A stretch of 64,000 nucleotides of DNA from Metaclostridioides mangenotii (GCF_018917235.1 NZ_JAHLOF010000002.1:186001-250000), one strand, 5' to 3'; counted from the stretch's first letter, positions 25,393 through 35,675 are shown. Notes: generated from the sequence alone by a model not told the origin. Numbers and translations are program-made.

Positions 25393-26760
25393 CTATCCTT
25401 CTACTTTAAATATATCCCTTAAATCCTTAAAACGATGACAAGTTGTAACAATAATAACACTGTCTCCAACCTTTAACAATTCCTCTCCGTCTGGGATAAT
25501 AATTTTTCGTTTTCTAACTATACAAGCAATCAGTAGATTATCCTTGAGTTTCATATCTTTAATTGGTGTATCAGTGTACGACGTATTTTCTCTAATAATA
25601 AACTCAACAGCTTCTATCTTTCCATTGATCAAACGGTATACAGTTTCTATATTTGCACTAGCCAAGGAATTCTGCATAGCCCTTACATACCCTAAAATGG
25701 TATCTGCAGTAACAGTCTTAGGCGATACAAGTGTTTCTATGCCAAGATCATCCACTATACTTGTTAATGCCTCTCTATTAACTTTCGTAACTACTTTAGA
25801 TACATTTCTAGTTTTAGCATACATTGACATTATGATATTTTCTTCATCAATACCAGTTAAAGCAACAAAAGCATCTACTCGATCAATTCCTTCTTCTTCC
25901 AATAATTCATTATCTGTTGCATCCCCATGAATTATAGTTACTTGAGGAATCAATTCACACAACTCCATGCATCTATCATAATCTCTCTCTATGATCTTAA
26001 CTTGTATACCCATACCGCTTAATTTCTTTGACAGATAATATGATACCCTACTACCTCCACAAATTATTACTGTAGAAACTCTGTTTTTAAACTTCCCTGT
26101 AACTTTAAAAAACTTTTCTACACCTTTATGAGAAGAAGCTATATAAATCCTATCTCCAGCTCTAAGGTTAAAGTTCCCCCCAGGAATAATTACTTCCTGA
26201 TTTCTCTGTACTGCACAAATAAGAACAGAGTGTGAGTATTTTTTAGACAGTTCTTCAAGGCTTAATCCATTTATTGAACTTTCCTGATCCACTTTAAACT
26301 CCACTAATTCTACTTTGCCTTTCGCAAATGTTTCGATCTTACTAGCAGATGGGAAAATCAATACTCTTGAAATCTCTTCTGCTACTTCAAGTTCTGGATT
26401 TACAGCCATACTTAACCTTAAATCATCTTTTATCAAATACATTTGCTTATAATATATAGGATTTCTAACTCTGGCTATAGTTCTATCTGCTCCTAAATTT
26501 TTAGCAAGCAAACAACACATCATATTCATAGAGTCAGATGAAGTACAAGCTATTGCTAAATCTGCATTTTCTATTCCAGCCTCTATTAATACTTCATGAC
26601 TTGCTCCATCGCCTTCAATTCCAATTACATCTAACTCATTCATTGAGTTCTTCAATTTTTCAGATTTATAGTCTACCAAAACAATATCATGATCTTCTTC
26701 TGACAACTGCTTTGCTAACTTATGTCCAACTTTTCCATCTCCAATAATTACTATTTTCAT
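25393..26760 (-). CDS. trkA: TrkA potassium uptake regulatory subunit
   Basis: A 455-residue cytoplasmic gating protein made of two RCK units. Each RCK_N has a nucleotide-binding start (MKIVIIGDGKVGHKLAKQLS at residue 1 and VIICGGSRVSYYLSKKLSGM near 230), followed by an RCK_C (near 145-220 and 370-453). The acidic end of the second beta strand (DYKS, ERDY) fits NAD(H) or ATP binding. It gates TrkH encoded directly downstream. Confidence 0.96.
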   Translation of the reverse strand: MKIVIIGDGKVGHKLAKQLSEEDHDIVLVDYKSEKLKNSMNELDVIGIEGDGASHEVLIEAGIENADLAIACTSSDSMNMMCCLLAKNLGADRTIARVRNPIYYKQMYLIKDDLRLSMAVNPELEVAEEISRVLIFPSASKIETFAKGKVELVEFKVDQESSINGLSLEELSKKYSHSVLICAVQRNQEVIIPGGNFNLRAGDRIYIASSHKGVEKFFKVTGKFKNRVSTVIICGGSRVSYYLSKKLSGMGIQVKIIERDYDRCMELCELIPQVTIIHGDATDNELLEEEGIDRVDAFVALTGIDEENIIMSMYAKTRNVSKVVTKVNREALTSIVDDLGIETLVSPKTVTADTILGYVRAMQNSLASANIETVYRLINGKIEAVEFIIRENTSYTDTPIKDMKLKDNLLIACIVRKRKIIIPDGEELLKVGDSVIIVTTCHRFKDLRDIFKVEG

Positions 26761-26926
26761 TTCAATTCCCTCTCATCAATTAATAGCTCCTTAATAATAT
26801 AAATATAGCATATGTAAGGTATTGAAACAATTGCAAGGAGTAATTAAATAGTGCAACATGTTAAAACCTCTATTGTATTATTAAAATATTCATCATATAA
26901 TCAAATCTGAAAGTGAGGTATAAACT

Positions 26927-27562
26927 ATGAAAACTAAAAAAGAAAATACAGCTATTGACTATTTAGGTTATGCACTTTATGCATTTGGAGGACTTGGACT
27001 TGAAATACTACTGATGATGATTGAAACAAGTGTTTTTGGAACAGTAAGCAATGAATGGACTATCGCTCAAAGTATCATTCATTGGGTTTTGACTTGTGTT
27101 ATTTGGGGTTGCATTGGATTCTTGCTTATTAAACAATTACCACAAACTAAACATAAAATCACTTTTACAAATTGGGCTATAACAGGAATCGTATTTATAA
27201 CTTCTATTATCTATACTTCAATTACATGGGGAGGTTTTAAACCAGCGCTTGAATTTGCAACTAATGGTACATCAAGATTTATCTTCCAATACATCTATTA
27301 CGTATTTGAGGGATTGTTAATTACATTAATTATAGCTCATGGTCAGAAAGCGTTTGAGTGTTGGTTCAAAAGTATAAAAATTGTTCCCTTCGGTGGAATT
27401 TTATTAGCTGTTACATGGGGATTGATTCACATATTGACACAAGGTAATTCAACTGGGCTTTACGCGTTTATTCAGGCTCTATTATACGGTGTTATTTACC
27501 TTTCACTAAACAAAAATTTCAAACTTTCTTATGTAGTTATCACTTTAATGTTCATGTTATAA
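26927..27562 (+). CDS. Multi-pass membrane protein, possibly a degenerate CPBP protein
   Basis: A 211-residue protein with six to seven helices and a GTGAGGT ribosome binding site. The segments YYVFEGLLITLIIAHGQK and WGLIHILTQGNSTGLYAF have the position and feel of the EExxxR and HxxH motifs of CPBP (Rce1-like) proteases, with the second glutamate replaced. The protein stops soon after the last helix. A GGGGA/TCCCC stem at 27564-27581 follows. It could be a non-catalytic relative; confidence in the family is low. Confidence 0.6.
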   Translation: MKTKKENTAIDYLGYALYAFGGLGLEILLMMIETSVFGTVSNEWTIAQSIIHWVLTCVIWGCIGFLLIKQLPQTKHKITFTNWAITGIVFITSIIYTSITWGGFKPALEFATNGTSRFIFQYIYYVFEGLLITLIIAHGQKAFECWFKSIKIVPFGGILLAVTWGLIHILTQGNSTGLYAFIQALLYGVIYLSLNKNFKLSYVVITLMFML

Positions 27563-27640
27563 TCCCCTCTATGGAGGGGAAGACACTATTCCTCTCTTAA
27601 ATAGTTTTTGAATACTAACCAAACATATTTAGAGCTAGCC

Positions 27641-27928
27641 TTAAGGCCTATTTTTTTTGTAAATTTTAAGCGCCAAAATTGTAATAACAATTTCAGCCAA
27701 TATTAAAAATATAAAAAGTACATTACCATTAAGGCCAAATTCATCTACTAGTATTGCAGATTGATATGTGTTAACTATTGTAATAATCAGAGCTATCAAT
27801 GAATTTATTAAATATGAATATGGTTTTATTAATTTTTTAAATAAAAAATATGTGTTTAAAATAACACTTCCAAAAGCTATAACTGAATATATATCCCAAT
27901 AATGGAAATCAATAAGTACATTTGCCAT
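27641..27928 (-). CDS. Small three-helix membrane protein, unknown
   Basis: A 95-residue protein with three hydrophobic helices (about 13-30, 36-56, 67-86) and basic tail KIYKKNRP. AAAGGAGATAATAATTGT precedes the ATG, giving a rather long spacing. It is convergent with the gene at 26927. No family is recognised. Confidence 0.6.
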   Translation of the reverse strand: MANVLIDFHYWDIYSVIAFGSVILNTYFLFKKLIKPYSYLINSLIALIITIVNTYQSAILVDEFGLNGNVLFIFLILAEIVITILALKIYKKNRP

Positions 27929-28112
27929 ACAATTATTATCTCCTTTACATGTATTATTCCATGTTTTATCATTATTTATTTTAAATAATCTCTCAGAATT
28001 GATTCTTATCTCAATATTATATTAACAAAAAATTTTTATAAATATCAATATAAATAGATTTTAGTTTTTCCTTTTATTTTTATGCTTTGATTAATATAAA
28101 AATTATGAAAGG

Positions 28113-28277
28113 ATGCGGATTACTATTATTGATAGCCATGAGTAACATTTTTACAACAAAGGAGAAGATATAGTAGGGTTTGGCTTTCCGAAGCTTGCTC
28201 AGGCTATTAAAGAGACACAGTGGGATGTTTCTTTAGATAGAGATAACATGTTAAATAAAATAAAGATGTACATCTAG
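28113..28277 (+). pseudogene. Decayed gene remnant
   Basis: One frame reads MRITIIDSHE, a stop codon, then HFYNKGEDIVGFGFPKLAQA and onward to KIKMYI and a stop that merges with a terminator. The frame is continuous except for the internal TAA. The product is not recognised. It lies in a 477-base gap (27929-28405) with no other gene. Confidence 0.5.
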
Positions 28278-28307
28278 AGAGGAATATCTAGCAATGTACA
28301 TCTTTTT
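28263..28307 (+). terminator. Terminator after the 28113 remnant
   Basis: AAGATGTACAT, an 18-base middle with its own CTAGA/TCTAG stem, ATGTACATCTT, then T6. The stem overlaps the last codons of the remnant, which supports a once-functional gene. Confidence 0.8.
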
Positions 28308-28405
28308 TATATATTTATATAACATTTAAAAGAAAGATATTAATTAAATAATAAATAGTTTTTTTAAAATCGAAAATAATAATGTAATAATATAATTTAT
28401 AGTAT

Positions 28406-29767
28406 TTACTGATTTACAGTTTTTTGTTGTTTATTTGTTTTTCTCTTTGCTATTAACTCTGGAAAATCAATAGTAATAGAAATTATACCGAAAATAAGTA
28501 GGAAAATTGGGTAGTGCAAGTATTTAATAACTGAAACAGCTGAAACACCAGCTATACCTACAGCTGTAAGTATTTGTGCACCGTATGGTATCATACATTG
28601 CCAACATGAGGCAAATATATCTAGAATACTAGCTATTTTTCTTGGATCCAAGTCGTATTCTTTACCAATATCTTTAGCTAAAGGTCCTGCCGTAATTATT
28701 GTAATAGTATTGTTTGCAGTACATAGATCTATAATACTAGCTAAAATTGCTATACCAAACTTTGCACCTCTCTTACTCTTAATTTTGCTTGTTACATAAT
28801 TAAGAATAAAGTCCATACCGCCATTGTGTTTAATTAATCCGATAACTCCTCCGACCACTAAAACTAGTAGACATAATTCCTGCATACCTGCCATACCCTT
28901 CGATATAGCTTCAATAAATTCCCACATGCCAAGAGAATTTGTAAAGAAACCGATTGCCCCAGCAAAAATTACTCCTCCAGCTAGTAGCATAAAGACATTT
29001 AGTCCTGATAGTGCTCCAACTAATACTCCAATATATGGTAAAACCTTTATAAATTGAAATGGATGGTCTGCTCCTGGAACAGTTTGAACACCTGAAGTCA
29101 TTACAAGAATTATTATTAAACTTATAAGGGCAGAAGGAAATACAATAAAGAAATTTTTAATAACTTTATCCTTCATTTGGCAACCCTGAGTACTTGCAGC
29201 AGCTATAGTAGTATCTGAAATCATCGATAAGTTATCACCTACCATAGCTCCACCAACTATAATAGCAACTAAGAACTCTAATGGTATTCCCGTTTTATGT
29301 GCTATTCCTATACCTATTGGTGTTAATGCAGAAACAGTACCAACTGATGTTCCCATAGATATAGATATAAAACAAACAACTAGAAAAAGTCCAGCTACTA
29401 GTAAATTTGGTGGAAGAACAGATAAACTCATGTTTACTGTAGAGTCTACAGCTCCCATAGCTTCTGCAACGCTTCCGAAAGCTCCTGCTAATAAAAATAT
29501 AACCAACATGATTACTATATTACTATCCCCAGCACCTTTACAGAAGACTTCCATTTTTGTATCAAAAGAATCTTTTTTACCTTTTGGATTTATCATAAAA
29601 GCAATTGCTGCTGCAACAATAAAAGCTATTAAAGCCGGCATTTTATAAAAATCGCCCGTTGCTATACCACAACCCATAAATAGTAATAAAAAGACTGCAA
29701 TTGGAGCCAATGCAATTGCATTCCCTTTATTTGTTTCTGTACCTACTTCTTTATTTGGTTCTTGCAT
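28406..29767 (-). CDS. NhaC/MetT-family sodium-coupled transporter
   Basis: A 453-residue, 11-12 helix protein of the NhaC superfamily. Typical stretches are SMGTSVGTVSALTPIGIGIA, GAMVGDNLSMISDTTIAAAS and CTANNTITIITAGPLAKDIG. It lies downstream of methionine gamma-lyase under a common sigma-54-type promoter. The NhaC superfamily includes the methionine transporter MetT, so methionine:Na+ uptake is more likely than Na+/H+ exchange; this is inference from context. Confidence 0.85.
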   Translation of the reverse strand: MQEPNKEVGTETNKGNAIALAPIAVFLLLFMGCGIATGDFYKMPALIAFIVAAAIAFMINPKGKKDSFDTKMEVFCKGAGDSNIVIMLVIFLLAGAFGSVAEAMGAVDSTVNMSLSVLPPNLLVAGLFLVVCFISISMGTSVGTVSALTPIGIGIAHKTGIPLEFLVAIIVGGAMVGDNLSMISDTTIAAASTQGCQMKDKVIKNFFIVFPSALISLIIILVMTSGVQTVPGADHPFQFIKVLPYIGVLVGALSGLNVFMLLAGGVIFAGAIGFFTNSLGMWEFIEAISKGMAGMQELCLLVLVVGGVIGLIKHNGGMDFILNYVTSKIKSKRGAKFGIAILASIIDLCTANNTITIITAGPLAKDIGKEYDLDPRKIASILDIFASCWQCMIPYGAQILTAVGIAGVSAVSVIKYLHYPIFLLIFGIISITIDFPELIAKRKTNKQQKTVNQ

Positions 29768-29800
29768 AATTATGGTCTCCTTTTAAATTTTATGTACAGT

Positions 29801-29838
29801 AAAGGAGAAGATATTGATACAAAAACACCTTCTCCTTT
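29801..29838 (-). terminator. Intercistronic hairpin between megL and the transporter
   Basis: A perfect 10-base stem AAAGGAGAAG/CTTCTCCTTT with an 18-base loop lies in the 113-nt gap. There is no T run after it in the minus direction. It may be a partial terminator or an mRNA-stabilising/processing hairpin that sets the megL:transporter ratio. Confidence 0.45.
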
Positions 29839-29880
29839 TATTATTTTTTAAATGTCAGTTTATAAATGTATTTCTAAATA

Positions 29881-31074
29881 TTATAATCTATCAAGACCTT
29901 GTTTTAAGTCAGCAATTATATCTTCTGCATCTTCAAGACCAACAGATATTCTTATTAAACCTTCAGAAATACCAGCTTCAGCTCTTTCTTCTGGAGTGTA
30001 TGGAGAGTGAGTCATTGAAGCAGGATGTTGTATTAATGTTTCACAATCACCTAAGCTAACTGCTAATGTACATAACTCTAAAGAATTTAAGAATTTTTTA
30101 CCAGCTTCTAATCCACCTTTAACTTCGAATGCTATCATTCCACCTGGTTTATCCATTTGCTGTTGAGCTAACTCATATTGAGGGAAGCTTTTTAGTCCTG
30201 GATAATTAACTAGAGTAACTTTTTCATGACCTTCTAAGAATTTAGCAACTTCCATTGCACTTGCACAATGTCTGTCCATTCTTACTTGTAGAGTTTTCAT
30301 ACCTCTTATGATTAAGTATGCATCGAATGGGCTTAAAACAGAACCAGTCATGTCTTTGATTCCGAATAATCTTACTTGATTTATGAAGTCTAGTTTACCA
30401 GCAGCAAATCCAGCTACAACATCACCATGTCCGTTTAAGTATTTAGTAGCAGAGTGAACTACAACGTCAGCACCTAATTCTAACGGTCTTTGTAAGTAAG
30501 GAGTACAGAAAGTGTTATCAACGAATACCATACAACCTTCTACTGTATGAGCAATTTCAGAAACAGCTTTGATGTCTATTAGTTTTAAGTCAGGGTTTGC
30601 TGGAGTTTCTAAGTAAACAACTTTTGTGTTTGGCTTCATAGCAGACTTAACTTCTTCTAAATTTGAAGCATCAACGAAAGATACTTCAACGCCGTATCTG
30701 CTTATACCATGATTAAACATAGCATATGTACAACCATATAGAGTTTTACTTGCTACAACATGATCTCCAGCTTTAAGAGCTGACCATAATGCAGAAGTTA
30801 TAGCACCTATTCCAGATGCAGTTGAAACACAAGCTTCAGCTCCTTCTAGTAAAGCAACTTTTTCTTCTAATTGAGTATTAGTTGGGTTACCTAATCTTGA
30901 ATAGATATATCCACCTTCTTCAAGAGCGAATCTTCTACCACCTTGTTCAGCACTATCAAATACGAAAGTAGAAGTTTGGAATATTGGAGTAGTTAAAGCT
31001 CCTGTTCTTGTGTCTCTTTCATAACCGCCATGTACAGTTTTTGTTCCAAATTTAGCGTTTTTTATGTTTTCCAT
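29881..31074 (-). CDS. megL: Methionine gamma-lyase
   Basis: A 397-residue PLP enzyme of the Cys/Met metabolism family that splits L-methionine to methanethiol, 2-oxobutyrate and ammonia. The PLP lysine is in [14 protein letters not shown] (about residue 208). The active-site tyrosine and the cysteine typical of true methionine gamma-lyases are in [11 protein letters not shown] (about 111-118; Cys corresponds to Cys116 of the Pseudomonas enzyme). GAGGAACTTATA precedes the ATG. It is followed by a MetT/NhaC-type transporter and preceded by its likely sigma-54 activator. Confidence 0.93.
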   Translation of the reverse strand: MENIKNAKFGTKTVHGGYERDTRTGALTTPIFQTSTFVFDSAEQGGRRFALEEGGYIYSRLGNPTNTQLEEKVALLEGAEACVSTASGIGAITSALWSALKAGDHVVASKTLYGCTYAMFNHGISRYGVEVSFVDASNLEEVKSAMKPNTKVVYLETPANPDLKLIDIKAVSEIAHTVEGCMVFVDNTFCTPYLQRPLELGADVVVHSATKYLNGHGDVVAGFAAGKLDFINQVRLFGIKDMTGSVLSPFDAYLIIRGMKTLQVRMDRHCASAMEVAKFLEGHEKVTLVNYPGLKSFPQYELAQQQMDKPGGMIAFEVKGGLEAGKKFLNSLELCTLAVSLGDCETLIQHPASMTHSPYTPEERAEAGISEGLIRISVGLEDAEDIIADLKQGLDRL

Positions 31075-31114
31075 TATAAGTTCCTCCTTAAATTTTATTT
31101 ACACTATTTATATG

Positions 31115-31131
31115 AGCAATTCCCATACCAA
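31115..31131 (-). promoter_or_regulatory. Sigma-54 (-24/-12) promoter of megL
   Basis: On the minus strand TTGGTATGGGAATTGCT matches YTGGCACGRNNNTTGCW at 15 of 17 positions, with the invariant GG and GC 10 bases apart. It lies about 40 nt upstream of the megL ATG. An AAA+ enhancer-binding activator with a near-canonical GAFTGA loop is encoded right upstream. Confidence 0.82.
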
Positions 31132-31247
31132 CTTTTATATTTTTACACTGTAAATAAAATTAAACTCGAAAAACGTTGAAAAATCACTATTTATGAAAAC
31201 ATTTTCTCTATGATATTACGGCTTTTTTTTCAACTAAATTTTATGTT

Positions 31248-31315
31248 GTAAATAAATGTTTACGTTTTCCCGTTTTATTGTAAACATTTATTTACTTTTG
31301 TAAACTTTTGTTTAC
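31248..31315. promoter_or_regulatory. Three palindromic upstream activator sites
   Basis: GTAAATAAATGTTTAC (31248-31263), GTAAACATTTATTTAC (31280-31295) and GTAAACTTTTGTTTAC (31300-31315) all fit GTAAAY-N4-RTTTAC. Their centres are 32 and 20 bases apart, near whole helical turns. They lie 120-200 bases upstream of the sigma-54 promoter, the usual distance for enhancer-binding proteins. Confidence 0.75.
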
Positions 31316-31407
31316 ACATTGTTTTTTTGTAAATTATTCTATTTATCATTTAAATTAAGTTTATTATGTTTCAATTCAATTTATATTTTAATTATTAATA
31401 GCTTATA

Positions 31408-32982
31408 CTATTCATTTATTTCCTTTATATTGTACTTTTTAATTTTATTCATTACTGCAGTGTGTGATATCCCAAGTATTCTCGCACTTTCTCTATAACT
31501 TTTCTTGCTATTGTATACTTTCATAATTATTTCTTTTTCATACTTATCCATTTCTTCTTTTAATGATTTATACTTTATCTCTTCTTTTTCAACAAAATTG
31601 TCTATAATATCTTCATTTTTATACACAAAATCATTAACAATTTCTTGAGTAGTTAAAATATCTCCATTACATAAATTCATTGCTCTCTCAATTAAGTTTT
31701 GAAGTTCTCTTACATTGCCTGGCCAGTCATAACGCATTAGTTCTTCTATAAATTCTTTGTTAAAACCTTTTATATTTTTCTTTAACTTCTTGTTTAGTTT
31801 ATTAATAAAGAACTGTACTAATATAGGAATATCTTCTTTTCTTTCATTTAAACTTGGTATCTTTATAGGAATTACATTTAATCTGTAGTATAAATCTTCT
31901 CTAAACTCTCCCTCTTTTATCATTTTTTCAAGATTTTTATGAGTAGCTGCTATAACCCTTACATCTACTTCTTCTTCCTTACTACTTCCTATCTTTCTTA
32001 TCTTACCTTCTTGAAGAACTCTAAGTAGTTTTGCTTGAAGAAGCATTGATAACTCCCCTATTTCATCTAAAAATAAAGTTCCACCATTAGCTTCTTTAAA
32101 TAAACCGTCTTTACCACTTTGCATAGCTCCTGTAAAACTTCCTTTTTCGTAACCAAATAGCTCACTTTCTAATAGGCTATCTGGTAAAGCAGCACAGTTA
32201 ATCACTACAAATCTATCATTATTTCTATCGCTCAATTTGTGTACAGCATTAGCAAATAATTCCTTTCCTGTCCCACTATCTCCTCTTAGTAAGACAGTAG
32301 AATTACTTTTAGCTATTGCAGTTGTGACCTTCTTTACTTTTTCTAAACTTTTACTACTGCCAATTATATCTTTAAAAGGTCCATCATTGTTTGTATTTAT
32401 TATTTTGACAAGCTGTCTAGCTTTATTAACATCTTTTATAGATATAACTGCACCTTCAGTTTCATCAAAATCATTAGTTATTCTTCTTCCGGTAGTAATA
32501 TAACTACTAGTAGTATCATCATGCTTTAAACTAGCTTTTATATTTTCATACTCTATACCTTTATTTACTAGTTCTACTATTGCATCATCTTTACCTATAA
32601 TATCTCTGATGTCTCTTCCTATTACTTCTTCTTTCTTGTAGTTAAATAATTCTTGGCAGTAGTTATTAAATATATTAATTTTAAAATCTTTATCTATAGC
32701 TATAATTCCTTCATCTACAGAGTTAATAACAGCAAGAAGTTGTCGTTCATTTTTTTCATAACCTAATAACTGTATTTCATTTACTGATATTACATCTTTT
32801 ATATTGCAAATAGCTTCTTTCAATATTTTTTTTGTTTTTATATCAATATCATTTATTTTTATACAAACCTGTTTTGGAAATACCTCCATAGATACTAAGT
32901 CTATATTTTTGTTATAAAGCTTGTACAAAATCTCGGTAGTAATACCAAATCGATCTCTTGTATCTATTTCAAATCTAATCAT
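31408..32982 (-). CDS. Sigma-54-dependent activator (ACT-PAS-AAA+-HTH)
   Basis: A 524-residue TyrR-like regulator. Residues 1-75 resemble an ACT amino-acid-binding domain ([20 protein letters not shown]). Residues 80-185 are a PAS domain ([19 protein letters not shown]). Residues 207-435 are the AAA+ domain with Walker A GDSGTGKE, sigma-54 loop GSFTGA (serine in place of alanine) and Walker [13 protein letters not shown] Fis-type helix-turn-helix is at 490-520 ([19 protein letters not shown]). It sits upstream of megL in the same direction and probably senses methionine or a related amino acid. Confidence 0.92.
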   Translation of the reverse strand: MIRFEIDTRDRFGITTEILYKLYNKNIDLVSMEVFPKQVCIKINDIDIKTKKILKEAICNIKDVISVNEIQLLGYEKNERQLLAVINSVDEGIIAIDKDFKINIFNNYCQELFNYKKEEVIGRDIRDIIGKDDAIVELVNKGIEYENIKASLKHDDTTSSYITTGRRITNDFDETEGAVISIKDVNKARQLVKIINTNNDGPFKDIIGSSKSLEKVKKVTTAIAKSNSTVLLRGDSGTGKELFANAVHKLSDRNNDRFVVINCAALPDSLLESELFGYEKGSFTGAMQSGKDGLFKEANGGTLFLDEIGELSMLLQAKLLRVLQEGKIRKIGSSKEEEVDVRVIAATHKNLEKMIKEGEFREDLYYRLNVIPIKIPSLNERKEDIPILVQFFINKLNKKLKKNIKGFNKEFIEELMRYDWPGNVRELQNLIERAMNLCNGDILTTQEIVNDFVYKNEDIIDNFVEKEEIKYKSLKEEMDKYEKEIIMKVYNSKKSYRESARILGISHTAVMNKIKKYNIKEINE

Positions 32983-33260
32983 ACAAACGTCTCCCTTATA
33001 TTAAAACTACTTACTTTTTATAGACATTATTAATCTCATTATATTCTATTCAAAATTTAAAAGCCAGTTAGGGTTTAGTCCTCTATATTAATTTAATCCC
33101 ATTATTTTCAAGTTACTTTTTATATAAATTTTAGTTTATATCACATTTTTAGATTTATTACTTTCATACTAATTTTTATACTGCTATGATATAATTAAGT
33201 TTAATTAATACATAAGGAAAAAGAATTATTATACAATATAACACAAATGGGGGTTATTTT

Positions 33261-33509
33261 AATGGAATACTTTTTACTAGATATCCCGCAACCGGAGCCG
33301 CCAGTGGACCTTTAGGTGTATATTTAACTAAATACTATTTTAATAATAGTATCCCTAATACTAGTCAAAGTATTGTAAGTTTACAAGGAGTAGATATTGG
33401 TAGACCTAGCAGGATATCTATTAATGTTGGAAAAAATGATCAAGAAATTACTAGCGTATCAATAGCAGGTACTTCAGTAATTATGGGTAAAGGTCAATTA
33501 TTTTTATAA
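33261..33509 (+). pseudogene. PhzF-family epimerase, C-terminal fragment
   Basis: The frame reads NGILFTRYPATGAASGPLGV and onward, then LQGVDIGRPSRISINVG, and ends VIMGKGQLFL and a stop. These are the PATGSAAGPLGAYL and GRPSRI signatures of PhzF/diaminopimelate-epimerase-like proteins. About 82 of some 290 residues remain and there is no start codon in frame. The 5' part is missing between here and 33003, so this is a deletion remnant. Confidence 0.85.
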
Positions 33510-33531
33510 AAATAAAAACAAGAAAATAAAC

Positions 33532-33580
33532 AGTCAATTATAATCCAATAATATTATTAGGTTTTATAATTGACTTTTAT
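33532..33580 (+). terminator. Terminator after the PhzF remnant
   Basis: AGTCAATTATAA/TTATAATTGACT stem followed by TTTATTC. Confidence 0.7.
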
Positions 33581-33685
33581 TCTTTATTTATTAATTCTAG
33601 TTACTTCTATTATTATTTAAATCAGTATTATAAACATAAAAGCTTAAATATAGTTTGAAAAATTTATATAAAACTCTATATACAT

Positions 33686-33727
33686 AAAAAAGCACCCCCA
33701 TCTTTTCTATAAAGACAGGAGTACTCT
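33686..33727 (-). terminator. Terminator of the AGCS gene
   Basis: AGTACTCCTGTCTTT...AAAAGATGGGGGTGCT with a few mismatches, followed by T6 on the minus strand, 30 nt after the stop. Confidence 0.7.
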
Positions 33728-33755
33728 ATAACCATATTATCTATAATTTAATATT

Positions 33756-35159
33756 CTAAGCTGTAGGATTTTTCTTTTTCTTCTTAGAGCTTATTCCACC
33801 ATTTTTCTTAATGTAATCATTATGTACAGACTTGACAGTTCCAGTGAGAGCGAGTAATGCAACTAAGTTAGGAATAACCATAAGTCCATTAAACATATCT
33901 GACATTGTCCACACAATAGACACTTCTCCCAATGTTCCAAGTAACACACAAATACATACTAATATTCCGTATATTTTAACAGCCTTTGTTCCAAATAGAT
34001 ATTTTATATTTGCCTCTCCGAAGAAGTACCATCCAATGATAGTAGAAAATGCAAAGAAGAACATACAAATAGCTATAAATATATCTCCAAACTTACCATA
34101 TACTGATGAAAATCCTGCTTGAGTAAGTGCAGTACCTATAAGAGAAGCATCTGGAGTTACTGAACGAGTCGTAATAATAACAAGAGCTGTTAAATTTAAT
34201 ATAACAAAAGTATCTATGAAAACTCCCATCATAGCGACAAATCCTTGTTCTGATGGATTATCAACTTTTGCTACTGCGTGAGCATGAGGTGTAGAACCCA
34301 TACCAGCTTCATTTGAGAATAATCCACGTGCAACCCCTTTACTCATTGCCTTTTGAATAGTAGCCCCAACAACCCCACCCGCTATTGACTGAGGTGCAAA
34401 TGCGCCTACAAATATTTCTTGAAATGCTAAAGGAATATTCCTAAAGTTTACAAATATAACAATTAAAGAACCTATAATATAAAATAATGCCATAATCGGA
34501 ACAAGTGTTTCCGTGACTTTAGCTATTCTTCCGATACCACCTGAAAATACTACATAAGATAATAATGCTAAAATAATACCAACAATAAGCGGATTTATAC
34601 CAAATGCAATATCAAACGCAGCTGCAATAGAGTTTGATTGCACTGCATTTCCCATAAAACCTAAAGCTAGTATAATAAATACTGCAAATGAACCCGCCAA
34701 AATTTTACCAAACTTACCTTTAAATGCTCCTTGTATATAATAAACTGGACCGCCTGTTACTGATTTATCTTCTCCAACTTGCTTATACTTTTGCGCCATT
34801 GTAGCTTCTGCATAGATCGTAGCCATACCGAAAAATGCACTGATCCACATCCAAAATATGGCACCAGGCCCACCAACAGCAATTGCTGTAGCTGCACCAG
34901 CCAAGTTACCAGTACCTACTTGAGCTGCTACTGCAGTAGCTAATGATTGAAATTGTGACATCCCATCTGCACCGGCCTTCTCACTTTTCTTGAAAAGGCC
35001 TCCAAAGGTTCTTCTAAACCCTTCTCCAAAACCTCTTATCTGGATAAATTTTAATTGAAATGTATACCAGATACCTGTTCCAACAAGTAAAAATAGTAGG
35101 ATATTTTTATCCCATAAGATACCATTTACTGCATTTACAATTTTCGTGATTACTTCCAT
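33756..35159 (-). CDS. Alanine/glycine:cation symporter (AGCS family)
   Basis: A 467-residue sodium- or proton-coupled symporter for alanine or glycine (DagA/AlsT/AgcS group). Family signatures are QVGTGNLAGAATAIAVGGPG near residue 80, FWMWISAFFGMATIYAEATM and GLFSNEAGMGSTPHAHA near 280. About 11 helices, lysine-rich tail. Monocistronic. A CTGAGT/ACTCAG hairpin in the leader has no U-tract; no glycine riboswitch core was found upstream. Confidence 0.93.
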   Translation of the reverse strand: MEVITKIVNAVNGILWDKNILLFLLVGTGIWYTFQLKFIQIRGFGEGFRRTFGGLFKKSEKAGADGMSQFQSLATAVAAQVGTGNLAGAATAIAVGGPGAIFWMWISAFFGMATIYAEATMAQKYKQVGEDKSVTGGPVYYIQGAFKGKFGKILAGSFAVFIILALGFMGNAVQSNSIAAAFDIAFGINPLIVGIILALLSYVVFSGGIGRIAKVTETLVPIMALFYIIGSLIVIFVNFRNIPLAFQEIFVGAFAPQSIAGGVVGATIQKAMSKGVARGLFSNEAGMGSTPHAHAVAKVDNPSEQGFVAMMGVFIDTFVILNLTALVIITTRSVTPDASLIGTALTQAGFSSVYGKFGDIFIAICMFFFAFSTIIGWYFFGEANIKYLFGTKAVKIYGILVCICVLLGTLGEVSIVWTMSDMFNGLMVIPNLVALLALTGTVKSVHNDYIKKNGGISSKKKKKNPTA

Positions 35160-35675
35160 TACAAACGCCTCCTTGTTATTGAATCTAGTTTTTCTGAGTT
35201 TGTGTTTAAGTACTCAGCTGACTTATATTTATATCAAAGAATTTTTCAATTATATCTAGAAAACCCTGTGATAACATAAAAACTAATATTCTATAACCTA
35301 ATGGACTACTTTGATGAGTTTACTTATGAAGCTAAGCCTAAGTTACCTTCTTTGGATGTGACCTTTTGATCATTTTTGAATTGATAAATTATTTGTTAAA
35401 AAATTTACATATATTTAACATTGTATACACTATTTTCAATATAAGCAATAGAAATATAGATATTATCTATATGTCGAAATACTCAGAAAATATTTACAAT
35501 CTTACTATATACAATTTATATCCTTTGTTAATTAAGCAAATATACTAAAATAAAAATAATGGTAACTTAATTGATGTACATTTAGAAAGTTATTTGAATT
35601 AAATTAACTTCCTGTTGTATTTCAATTAAGTTACCATTTTTAAAGCTTTTATTCCTCAAAAAATTGTATAATCTC
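35160..35675. other. Intergenic region with a large hairpin
   Basis: AATGGTAACTTAATTGA at 35558-35574 and its perfect complement at 35622-35638 form a 17-base stem with a 47-base loop that contains a further GTTATTTGAATT-type palindrome. It can end transcription from the cupin genes. The rest is AT-rich. A 22-codon frame at 35301-35369 (MDYFDEFTYEAKPKLPSLDV...) has no ribosome binding site. Confidence 0.45.

Noticed and set aside
26761..26926. c-di-AMP riboswitch before trkA
   Set aside because: The leader is too short and lacks the conserved core.
35160..35300. Glycine riboswitch before the AGCS transporter
   Set aside because: None of the conserved glycine aptamer blocks is present; only a plain hairpin.
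35366..35548. Plus-strand open frame of 60 codons
   Set aside because: Start lacks a ribosome binding site; composition is that of AT-rich spacer.
35558..35638. Miniature transposable element
   Set aside because: It has 17-base inverted ends, but no target duplication was seen and the position fits a terminator of the cupin operon.
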